Assembly: GCF_000725625.1 (NCBI RefSeq)
Contig: NZ_JOHS01000061.1
Coordinates: forward strand, 1-36,146
DNA: 36,146 nt
Source: Streptomyces sp. NRRL F-6676
Lineage (GTDB): Bacteria; Actinomycetota; Actinomycetes; Streptomycetales; Streptomycetaceae
Direction of reading: 5' to 3'
This document shows positions 27,799 to 36,146 of the stretch, piece after piece. Each line of letters opens with the position of its first letter. The first letter of the stretch is position 1. Under the pieces are notes generated by a model. That model was given only the letters and a program-made list of their open reading frames with translations. It was not told where the DNA came from and searched no databases. The position numbers were made by a program, and so were the translations under genes.

Positions 27799-27870
27799 CC
27801 GGTCCGGTGGGACGGCCGGACCGGCATAGGGAAGGGGCCGCGCGGTGACGGGTGGTCTGCCGCGCGGCCC
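27799..27870 (-). terminator. Two successive hairpins between livK and livH (attenuator)
   Basis: CCGGTCCGG (27799-27807) pairs with CCGGACCGG (27816-27824), and GGGCCGCGCGG (27835-27845) pairs perfectly with CCGCGCGGCCC (27860-27870). They follow the livK stop and precede the livH RBS. The likely role is partial termination or 3' stabilisation of livK mRNA, common after binding-protein genes. Confidence 0.6.
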
Positions 27871-27887
27871 GGGGTGGTGCGGTGCGG

Positions 27888-29111
27888 TCAGCCGGCGTCG
27901 TAGGTGCCGCTCTTGACGGCCTTCCACTTGCCGTCCTTGACCTGGTACACGGTCAGCTGCTTGTTGGTCGTGTCGCCGTACTCGTCGAAGGCGACCGGAC
28001 CGGCGATGCCGTCGAACTTGACCTTCTGGACCTGGTCGACGATCTGCTGGCGGGCGTCGTCCGGAACCTTGCCGTCCTTCACGACCTCGCCGACGGCCTT
28101 GATGATCGCCGTGGCGGCGTCGTAGGAGTAACCGCCGTAGGTGCCGTAGTCACCGGGGTACTTCTTGGCCTTGTAGGCGGAGATGAACTCCTTGGCGGCG
28201 GGCAGGGTGTCGACGGGGACGCCGACGGAGGTGGCGAGGTCGCCCTCGGAGGTCTTGCCCGCGGTCTTGATGTACGTGTCGGAGAACATGCCGTCGCCGC
28301 CGAACAGCGGGATGTCGGCGCCGGCGTCCTTGAGCTGCTTGGTGAGGATCTGCGACTCGTCGTACTGGCCGCCGTAGTACAGCATGTCGGCCTTGGAGTT
28401 CTTCACCTTGGTGACGAGGGTGGAGAAGTCCTTGTCACCGGTGTTGACGTGGTCGGTGCCGGCGATCTTGCCGCCCAGCTTGGTGAAGCTGGAGGTGAAC
28501 AGCTTGGCGAGACCGGCGCCGTAGGTCTGCTTGTCGTCGACGACGTAGACCTTCTTCTTCTTCAGCGTGTCGTGCGCGTACTGCGCGGCGAACCCGCCCT
28601 GGAGGGCGTCGGTGGTCGCGGTGCGGAAGTACGTCTTGTACGGGCGCGCCTTCTTGGTCTGCCAGTCCTTGCCCTGGGTCAGCTCGGGCGCGGTGTTGGA
28701 GGGCGAGATCTCCACCAGGTTGGCGGTGGCGAAGACCTGCTGCATCTGGGTGGCCACACCGGAGTTGAGGGGGCCGACGACACCGAGGACGTCGTCGTCG
28801 GCGACGAGCGCGGTGGCGTTCTGCTGGCCGGTGGCGGGAATGGCCTTGTCGTCCAGGGCCTTCACCTTGAAGGTGACGCCGGGGACGGTCTTGTTCTTGT
28901 TGGCGTCGTCGACGGCGATCTGCACGCCGTACTGGATGCCGAGGCCGGTCGCGGAGTTCTGGCCGGTCAGCGGGGCGTCGACGCCGATGACGACGGTGGT
29001 GCCGCCCTTGTCGTCGCTGCCGCCGCTGTCGTCCCGAGAGCCGCAGGCGGTGAGGGTGAGTGCTCCCGCCGCCAGGGCGGCGGTGATGGCGATGAGCGAA
29101 CGTGGGCGCAC
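27888..29111 (-). CDS. livK: Branched-chain amino acid-binding lipoprotein LivK
   Basis: The 407-residue extracellular substrate-binding lipoprotein has a signal RPRSLIAITAALAAGALTLTAC with lipobox LTAC, lipidated Cys23 and a Gly/Asp-rich linker. The type I periplasmic-binding fold follows: VVIGVDAPLTGQNSATGLGI at the start, VVGPLNSGVATQMQQV, LVEISPSNTAPELTQG, VYVVDDKQTYGAGLAKLF and DMLYYGGQYDESQILTKQLKDAG. It captures branched-chain or related amino acids and delivers them to LivHM. The GTG at 29111 has AAAGGA nine bases upstream. The open frame continues upstream, but the lipoprotein signal fixes the start. It is the first gene of a five-gene operon. Confidence 0.95.
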   Translation of the reverse strand: MRPRSLIAITAALAAGALTLTACGSRDDSGGSDDKGGTTVVIGVDAPLTGQNSATGLGIQYGVQIAVDDANKNKTVPGVTFKVKALDDKAIPATGQQNATALVADDDVLGVVGPLNSGVATQMQQVFATANLVEISPSNTAPELTQGKDWQTKKARPYKTYFRTATTDALQGGFAAQYAHDTLKKKKVYVVDDKQTYGAGLAKLFTSSFTKLGGKIAGTDHVNTGDKDFSTLVTKVKNSKADMLYYGGQYDESQILTKQLKDAGADIPLFGGDGMFSDTYIKTAGKTSEGDLATSVGVPVDTLPAAKEFISAYKAKKYPGDYGTYGGYSYDAATAIIKAVGEVVKDGKVPDDARQQIVDQVQKVKFDGIAGPVAFDEYGDTTNKQLTVYQVKDGKWKAVKSGTYDAG

Positions 29112-29195
29112 GATCGTAAGTCCTTTCACTGGCACAGCTGTTTCCCCGTGGAAGCAGCCGAGTCGTACGGCGGCCGGTTGTGGCTTTTCGGCTGC

Positions 29196-29214
29196 GCGGT
29201 GACTGGCGGTGACT
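29196..29214. promoter_or_regulatory. GCGGTGACT direct repeats before livK
   Basis: GCGGTGACT occurs at 29196-29204 and 29206-29214, exactly 10 bp apart, about 90 bp before the livK start. Next to it lies the possible -10 TAGAGT. This could be an operator for the liv operon. The regulator is unknown. Confidence 0.45.
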
Positions 29215-29488
29215 CTAAGCGTGTGCGAGGAACGCAGAGGAGGACTTGGCCAAGGCTGTGACGCTCTTGTTATGACACGAGGTAATGCAGAGCGGTACCG
29301 ACTGGGCGGAACGGCGGAATTCTGACCCATTCGTCCGGTCCGCATGCTGAGAACTCGCAGCACGGAGCGGATTCGTTCAGGAGTCTCGGCGGTTTTACTG
29401 ATGACGGGGAAACGTTGCCAGAGGTTGCTCCGGGTGTTTCGGGCAAGGGGTGTGCGCCGTGCTGCTCCGGGTGAATATGGGGGTGTTT

Positions 29489-29514
29489 ATTACCCGTGTA
29501 TTACGCAGCGTTAC
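29489..29514. promoter_or_regulatory. Three phased RTTAC motifs
   Basis: ATTAC (29489-29493), ATTAC (29500-29504) and GTTAC (29510-29514) are spaced 11 and 10 bp apart in a comparatively AT-rich patch. On the minus strand they read GTAAY, resembling GlnR a-type half-sites but without good GAAAC partners. They lie about 380 bp upstream of livK. Confidence 0.35.
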
Positions 29515-29619
29515 GCCCGGGAAAGGGAATCCGGCATTCTTCGGCACGTCGCGTATGTCGTCCCATACGCGGATGCGGGGTGGCGGACGCGGGGTGGCGG
29601 GGGCCCCGCGGACATGCCT

Positions 29620-29651
29620 GTGCCGGAGCGCGGTGCCACGCACTCCGGCAC
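29620..29651. terminator. Hairpin downstream of the thioesterase gene
   Basis: GTGCCGGAG (29620-29628) and CTCCGGCAC (29643-29651) form a perfect 9-bp stem with a 14-nt loop. On the minus strand it follows the thioesterase gene and the tandem repeat array and may end that transcript. Confidence 0.45.
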
Positions 29652-29672
29652 GAGGGGGGTCCGGGCTGGTGT

Positions 29673-29845
29673 TTCGAGCGTTCGCCGGGTGTCCCGGCGC
29701 TTCAGGCGTTAGCCGGGGCGGCCTGGCGCTTCAGGCGTTCGTCGGGGTGTCCCGGTGCTTCAGGCCGTGGCGGGGGCGGCCCGGTGCTTCAGGCCGTGGC
29801 GGGGCCTCCCGGTGTTTCAGGCTCCGGCCGGGGCGTCCGGCGCGG
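29673..29845. repeat. Six-unit degenerate 29-bp tandem repeat
   Basis: Units begin TTCAGGC (or TTCGAGC in the first) at 29673, 29701, 29730, 29759, 29788 and 29816, so the period is 28-29 bp. Each has a CCGGGG-type middle and ends near CCCGG. The last unit overlaps the C-terminal coding end of the thioesterase gene and provides its stop codon. There are no unique spacers, so it is a tandem satellite, not a CRISPR array. Confidence 0.85.
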
Positions 29846-30305
29846 TGCCGGGGGTGACGTCCCGCAGCATGCAGGTCAGCCGGGCGCTGCACACCCGCCG
29901 ACCCTCCTCGTCGCTGATCACCACGTCGTACGTCGCCGTGGAGCGGCCCCGGTGTAGCGGGGTCGCCACACCGGTGACCAGGCCCGACCGGGCGCCGCGG
30001 TGGTGGGTGCAGTTCAGGTCGACGCCGACCGCGAGCTTCTTGCTGCCGCCGTGCAGCATCGCACCCACGGAGCCGAGAGTCTCGGCCAGGACGGCGGAGG
30101 CGCCGCCGTGCAGCAGCCCGTACGGCTGGGTGTTGCCCTCGACCGGCATCGTGCCGACGACCCGGTCCGCGGACGCCTCGGTGATCTGCACGCCCATCCG
30201 GGTGCCCAGGTGCCCCGCCGAGAACAGCGCCACCAGATCCACGCCGAGCGCGGCGTACTCGTCGACGACCTCCTGCGGGAAGGTCACGTTCTGCTGTTCA
30301 CCCAT
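29817..30305 (-). CDS. PaaI-family hotdog thioesterase
   Basis: The 162-residue protein has a single hotdog domain of the PaaI/DUF4442-like acyl-CoA thioesterase group, which hydrolyses aryl- or acyl-CoA. The signature LLHGGASAVLAETLGSVGA at about 64-82 contains the HGG turn and the catalytic-position Glu75. The strands VGVDLNCTHHRGARSGLVTGVATPLHRGRSTATYDVVISDEEGR and RLTCML follow. Length is usual; it should form a tetramer in the cytosol. The ATG at 30305 is preceded by GGAG. Its last few codons and stop lie in a 29-bp tandem repeat, so the C-terminal tail may vary among strains. The substrate is not evident; the upstream fdhF-like gene is on the same strand, 91 bp away. Confidence 0.88.
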   Translation of the reverse strand: MGEQQNVTFPQEVVDEYAALGVDLVALFSAGHLGTRMGVQITEASADRVVGTMPVEGNTQPYGLLHGGASAVLAETLGSVGAMLHGGSKKLAVGVDLNCTHHRGARSGLVTGVATPLHRGRSTATYDVVISDEEGRRVCSARLTCMLRDVTPGTAPDAPAGA

Positions 30306-30385
30306 GGGCCCTGGCTCCGTTCGTTCGTCGTGGACGGTCCCCGTCCGTGACCGGCCGCCGGCGACGGGGCCGCCGCCGGCTTCGC

Positions 30386-30396
30386 TGAGCGAACGC

Positions 30397-30399
<3 letters not shown>
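30386..30399. promoter_or_regulatory. TGAGCG-AA-CGCTCA inverted repeat at the end of the oxidoreductase gene
   Basis: Perfect 6-bp arms around AA span the stop codon of the minus-strand oxidoreductase gene and lie 80 bp before the thioesterase start. It resembles a TetR-type operator in form, but could be a simple mRNA hairpin. Confidence 0.3.
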
Positions 30400-32676
<2,277 letters not shown>

Positions 32677-32841
32677 CGCACGCTCTCCCTTGCGCCCGCG
32701 GGTGTGACCTGCCGTCTCCGATCCTCGCACGGGGCACCGACAACGCCGCCCCCGGTCGACGGGAGCGATGTTCGCCGGGTGGGGGAGGGGTGGTCGGGGT
32801 GTTCGCTCCTCCGGCCGGGCGGGTTCCCGGGCCGCGGCCCG

Positions 32842-32881
32842 GGCGGTTTCCGGTGGCGGACCAGGCGGTTTCCGGTGGCGG
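32842..32881. repeat. 18-bp perfect direct repeat upstream of polA
   Basis: GGCGGTTTCCGGTGGCGG is at 32842-32859 and 32864-32881 (22-bp period, two helical turns), 61-100 bp before the polA start, in the 265-bp divergent region between polA and the fdhF-like gene. It may be promoter-related. Confidence 0.6.
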
Positions 32882-32941
32882 CCGGGCGGCGCGGGGGCCG
32901 GTGGGGCCCGGCTGTCAGTGGGGCGTGGCAGGATCGGGGAC

Positions 32942-35665
32942 GTGGCAGAGACAGCATCGAAGAAGACCGACACGACCCCCGGCGGCGACCGTCCACGGCT
33001 GATGCTCATGGACGGGCACTCGCTGGCCTACCGCGCGTTCTTCGCGCTCCCCGCGGAGAACTTCACCACCGCGACGGGCCAGCCGACGAACGCCATCTAC
33101 GGCTTCGCGTCGATGCTGGCGAACACGCTGCGCGACGAGGCGCCCACACACTTCGCGGTGGCGTTCGACGTCTCCCGCAAGACCTGGCGCTCGGAGGAGT
33201 TCACCGAATACAAGGCGAACCGCTCCAAGACCCCCGACGAGTTCAAGGGCCAGGTCCAGCTCATCGGCGAACTGCTGGACGCGATGCACGCGGACCGCTT
33301 CGCCGTCGAGGGGTTCGAGGCCGACGACATCATCGCCACCCTCGCCACCCAGGCCGAGGCCGCCGGCTTCGACGTGCTGATCGTCACGGGCGACCGCGAC
33401 TCCTTCCAGCTCGTCAGCGACCACATCACGGTGCTGTACCCCACCAAGGGCGTCTCGGAGCTGACCCGGTTCACCCCCGAGAAGGTCGTCGAGAAGTACG
33501 GGCTGACGCCCGCCCAGTACCCCGACTTCGCGGCGCTGCGCGGCGACCCGTCCGACAACCTGCCCGGCATCCCGGGCGTCGGCGAGAAGACGGCCGCGAA
33601 GTGGATCAACCAGTTCGGCTCGTTCGCGGAACTCGTCGAGCGCGTCGAGGAGGTCAAGGGCAAGGCCGGGCAGAACCTGCGCGACCACCTGGAGTCGGTC
33701 AAGCTGAACCGCCGGCTCACCGAACTGGAGCGCCAGGTCGAGCTGGAGAAGACGGTCGCCGACCTGGAGCGGGTCGCCTACGACCGCAAGGCGGTCACGA
33801 TGCTCCTGGACACCCTGGAGATCCGCAATCCCTCCCTGCGCGAGCGGCTCTTCGCCGTCGATCCCGGCGCCGAGCAGGCCGAGGCCACGCCGGTCGCCGC
33901 CGGTGTCGCGGTGGACGGCGCGGTGCTCGGCGCGGGCGAGCTGAAGCCCTGGCTCGCCGAGCACGGCACGGTGCCGCTCGGCCTGGCCACGGTCGACACC
34001 TGGGCGCTGGGCACCGGCTCGGTCGCCGAGGTGGCACTCGCCACGGCCACCGGTGCCGCCGCCTGGTTCGACCCCACCGCGATCGACGAGGCCGACGAGC
34101 AGGCGTTCGCGGCCTGGCTCGCCGACGCCGAGCGTCCCAAGGTGCTGCACAACGCCAAGGGCGCGATGCGCGTCTTCGCGGAGCACGGCTGGACGATCGA
34201 GGGCGTCACGATGGACACCGCCCTCGCCGCCTACCTGGTCAAGCCCGGCCGCCGCTCCTTCGACCTGGACGCGCTGACCCTGGAGTACCTCGGCCGCGAG
34301 CTGGCGCCCCCGGCCGCCGCCGACGGCCAGCTCGCCTTCGGCGCCGACGAGGAGGCAGAGGCGGACGCGCTGATGGTGCAGGCCCGCGCCATCCTCGACC
34401 TCGGCGAGGCGTTCACCGGCAGACTGGAGGAGGTCGGCGCGGCCGATCTGCTGCGCGACATGGAGCTGCCGACCTCCGCGCTGCTCGCCCGCATGGAGCG
34501 GCACGGCATCGCCGCCGACCGGGCGCATCTGGAGTCCATGGAGCAGATGTTCGCGGGCGCCGTCCAGCAGGCGGTGAAGGAGGCGCACGCGGCGGCGGGC
34601 CACGAGTTCAACCTCGGCTCGCCCAAGCAGCTCCAGGAGGTCCTCTTCGGCGAACTGGGCCTGCCGAAGACGAAGAAGACCAAGACCGGCTACACCACGG
34701 ACGCCGACGCCCTGGCCTGGCTCGCCGCCCAGACCGAGAACGAACTCCCGGTGATCATGCTCCGCCACCGTGAGCAGGCCAAGCTCCGCGTCACCGTCGA
34801 GGGACTGATCAAGACGATCGCCGCGGACGGCCGCATCCACACCACGTTCAACCAGACCGTCGCCGCCACCGGACGGCTCTCCTCCACCGACCCCAACCTT
34901 CAGAACATCCCCGTCCGCACGGACGAGGGCCGCGCCATCCGCCGCGGCTTCGTCGTCGGCGAGGGCTACGAGTCGCTGATGACGGCCGACTACAGCCAGA
35001 TCGAACTGCGCGTGATGGCCCACCTCTCCGAGGACGCCGGCCTCATCGAGGCGTTCACCTCCGGCGAGGACCTGCACACCACCGCCGCCTCCCAGGTCTT
35101 CGGCGTGGAACGCTCCGCGGTGGACGCGGAGATGCGCCGCAAGATCAAGGCGATGTCGTACGGCCTGGCGTACGGACTGTCGGCCTTCGGCCTCTCCCAG
35201 CAGCTCAACATCGACGCCGGCGAGGCACGCGCCCTGATGGAGGCCTACTTCGAACGGTTCGGCGGCGTACGGGACTATCTGCGCCGCGTGGTGGACGAGG
35301 CCCGGGCGACGGGCTACACGGCCACGCTCTTCGGCCGCCGCCGCTATCTGCCCGACCTCAACAGCGACAACCGCCAGCGCCGCGAGGCCGCCGAGCGCAT
35401 GGCGCTCAACGCCCCGATCCAGGGCACGGCGGCGGACATCGTCAAGATCGCCATGCTCAAGGTCGACAAGGCGCTGCGCGCGGCCGGCCTCACCTCCCGC
35501 ATGCTGCTCCAGGTCCACGACGAAATCGTCCTCGACATCGCCCCCGGCGAACGCGATGAGGTCGAAGCCCTGATCCGCCAGGAAATGACCACAGCGGTCC
35601 ACCTCAAGGCCCCCCTGGACGTCTCGGTGGGCTCCGGCCCCAACTGGGAATCAGCGGCCCACTAA
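32942..35665 (+). CDS. polA: DNA polymerase I
   Basis: The 907-residue repair and Okazaki-processing polymerase has an N-terminal 5' nuclease (about 20-300) with LMLMDGHSLAYRAFFAL, EGFEADDIIATLA, TGDRDSFQLV and GDPSDNLPGIPGVGEKTA. The central 3'-5' exonuclease-like domain is degenerate; for example, the Asp of the E. coli KYD motif is replaced in HNAKGAMRVF. The polymerase domain has motif A with D683 (DYSQIELR), the O-helix KAMSYGLAYG with Tyr740 where E. coli has Phe762, and motif C H859-D860-E861. The GTG at 32942 is inferred from the conserved start; the frame is open upstream, but that part is low complexity. Tandem repeats follow the gene. Confidence 0.96.
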   Translation: MAETASKKTDTTPGGDRPRLMLMDGHSLAYRAFFALPAENFTTATGQPTNAIYGFASMLANTLRDEAPTHFAVAFDVSRKTWRSEEFTEYKANRSKTPDEFKGQVQLIGELLDAMHADRFAVEGFEADDIIATLATQAEAAGFDVLIVTGDRDSFQLVSDHITVLYPTKGVSELTRFTPEKVVEKYGLTPAQYPDFAALRGDPSDNLPGIPGVGEKTAAKWINQFGSFAELVERVEEVKGKAGQNLRDHLESVKLNRRLTELERQVELEKTVADLERVAYDRKAVTMLLDTLEIRNPSLRERLFAVDPGAEQAEATPVAAGVAVDGAVLGAGELKPWLAEHGTVPLGLATVDTWALGTGSVAEVALATATGAAAWFDPTAIDEADEQAFAAWLADAERPKVLHNAKGAMRVFAEHGWTIEGVTMDTALAAYLVKPGRRSFDLDALTLEYLGRELAPPAAADGQLAFGADEEAEADALMVQARAILDLGEAFTGRLEEVGAADLLRDMELPTSALLARMERHGIAADRAHLESMEQMFAGAVQQAVKEAHAAAGHEFNLGSPKQLQEVLFGELGLPKTKKTKTGYTTDADALAWLAAQTENELPVIMLRHREQAKLRVTVEGLIKTIAADGRIHTTFNQTVAATGRLSSTDPNLQNIPVRTDEGRAIRRGFVVGEGYESLMTADYSQIELRVMAHLSEDAGLIEAFTSGEDLHTTAASQVFGVERSAVDAEMRRKIKAMSYGLAYGLSAFGLSQQLNIDAGEARALMEAYFERFGGVRDYLRRVVDEARATGYTATLFGRRRYLPDLNSDNRQRREAAERMALNAPIQGTAADIVKIAMLKVDKALRAAGLTSRMLLQVHDEIVLDIAPGERDEVEALIRQEMTTAVHLKAPLDVSVGSGPNWESAAH

Positions 35666-35702
35666 CCTGACCCGCCCCCACCCCACAGAGCGGCGCCGTC
35701 CT

Positions 35703-36146
35703 GCGGCCCCGCCGGGGGTGGGCGACCCGTGCGGGGTCGCGCCGGGCTTTTGAGGTGCGCGGGGCTGTGTCGTTGCGCGGCTCCGCCCGGGGTGGGCGAC
35801 CCACGCGGGGTCACCCCGGGCTGTTAAGGGGCATGGGGCTGTGTCAATGTGCGGCTCCGCCGCGGGTGCGCGACCCACACGGGGCCACCGCAGGCTTTTA
35901 AGGGGCGCGGGGCTGTGCCACAGCGCGGCTCCGCCGGGGGTGGGCGCCCCATGCGGGGTCGCGCCGGGCTTTTAGGGGCGCGGGGCTGTGTCTTCGCGCG
36001 GCTTCGCCGCGGGTGCGCGACCCACACGGGGCCACCCCAGGCTTTTAAGGTGCGCGGGGCTGTGTCTTCGCGCGGCTTCGCCGCGGGTGCGCGACCCACA
36101 CGGGGCCACCCCAGGCTTTTGAGGGGCGCGGGGAACTGCGCGACAA
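35703..36146. repeat. 74-bp tandem repeat array after polA (six units, reaching window end)
   Basis: Units start with GCGGCYYCGCC at 35703, 35777, 35851, 35925, 35998 and 36072, so the period is 74 bp (once 73). Each contains GCGGC-TTC-GCCGC-type hairpin sequence, a GGGCGACCCACRCGGGG block, GGGCTTTTAAGG and GGCGCGGGGCTGTGTC. The last unit changes at its end to GGGGCGCGGGGAACTGCGC, the dispersed Streptomyces intergenic motif. The array begins 38 bp after the polA stop. Open frames across it are artefacts, since 74 is not a multiple of three. Confidence 0.88.

Larger units (their letters stand above)
29112..29816. other. 705-bp intergenic region between thioesterase gene and livK
   Basis: No convincing gene is visible on either strand. 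Its right part carries a 29-bp tandem array and a hairpin; its middle is less GC-rich and has phased ATTAC motifs; its left part must hold the livK promoter. TAGAGT on the minus strand near 29212-29217 is a possible -10, without a good -35. Confidence 0.6.

Noticed and set aside
29673..29845. CRISPR array
   Set aside because: The 29-bp units are contiguous and degenerate with no unique spacers, and there are no cas genes nearby.
35604..36099. Repetitive MGRAPAAEP-type peptides on the minus strand
   Set aside because: They are translations of the 74-bp tandem array. The unit is not a multiple of three, so the frames shift, and there is no RBS.

Overview
This is chromosomal DNA of a high-GC actinomycete, almost certainly Streptomyces. 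The evidence is extreme GC3 bias, frequent GTG starts, RBSs of the GGAGG/AAGGAG type, GTGA/TGATG gene overlaps, a tRNA-Leu without encoded CCA, and a conserved set of housekeeping genes (gltBD, pepN, a pyruvate kinase-like gene, pdtaR, the liv operon, polA). I see no prophage, insertion sequence, CRISPR array or island boundary.

Layout. 0.15-1.4 kb: ADP-ribosylglycohydrolase-family protein with proline-rich tails (-). 1.7-2.4 kb: VIT/CCC1 metal transporter (+) behind a promoter region with iron-box-like and Fur-like palindromes. 2.4-3.06 kb: long gltB leader with a GlnR-like site and short repeats. 3.06-9.12 kb: gltB-gltD, glutamate synthase (+). 9.3-11.3 kb: two adjacent GH46 chitosanase genes (-). 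11.4-13.2 kb: ankyrin-repeat protein and an HExxH/zinc-ribbon putative metallopeptidase (-). 13.26-16.2 kb: AroQ chorismate mutase and an M1 aminopeptidase (+). 16.3-17.4 kb: a pyruvate kinase homologue that has lost its lid (B) domain and several active-site residues (-). 17.7-19.5 kb: Tat-exported 5'-nucleotidase (+). 19.5-22.3 kb: coupled PLP decarboxylase and flavin N-monooxygenase (-). 22.5 kb: tRNA-Leu(CAA) (-). 22.67-23.3 kb: ANTAR response regulator PdtaR (+). 23.4-29.1 kb: livKHMGF branched-chain amino acid ABC transporter (-). 29.1-29.8 kb: long intergenic stretch with a 29-bp tandem array. 29.8-32.7 kb: hotdog thioesterase and FdhF/YdeP-type molybdopterin oxidoreductase (-). 32.9-35.7 kb: polA (+). 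35.7 kb to the window end: six 74-bp tandem repeats.

Functional links. GltBD (ammonium assimilation), the liv transporter and the chorismate mutase all serve amino-acid and nitrogen metabolism. The chitosanases and the nucleotidase are exported scavenging enzymes. The decarboxylase/N-hydroxylase pair resembles the first two steps of hydroxamate siderophore synthesis (DesA/DesB type), but no acyltransferase or NIS synthetase is nearby and I saw no iron box before it.

The most unusual item is the lidless pyruvate kinase homologue. Next are the orphan decarboxylase/hydroxylase operon, the double metal-responsive-looking control region of the VIT gene, and the two tandem repeat arrays. I did not find a clear multi-gene defence or other new system. 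All calls are from reading the sequence and recalled family knowledge; no searches were run.
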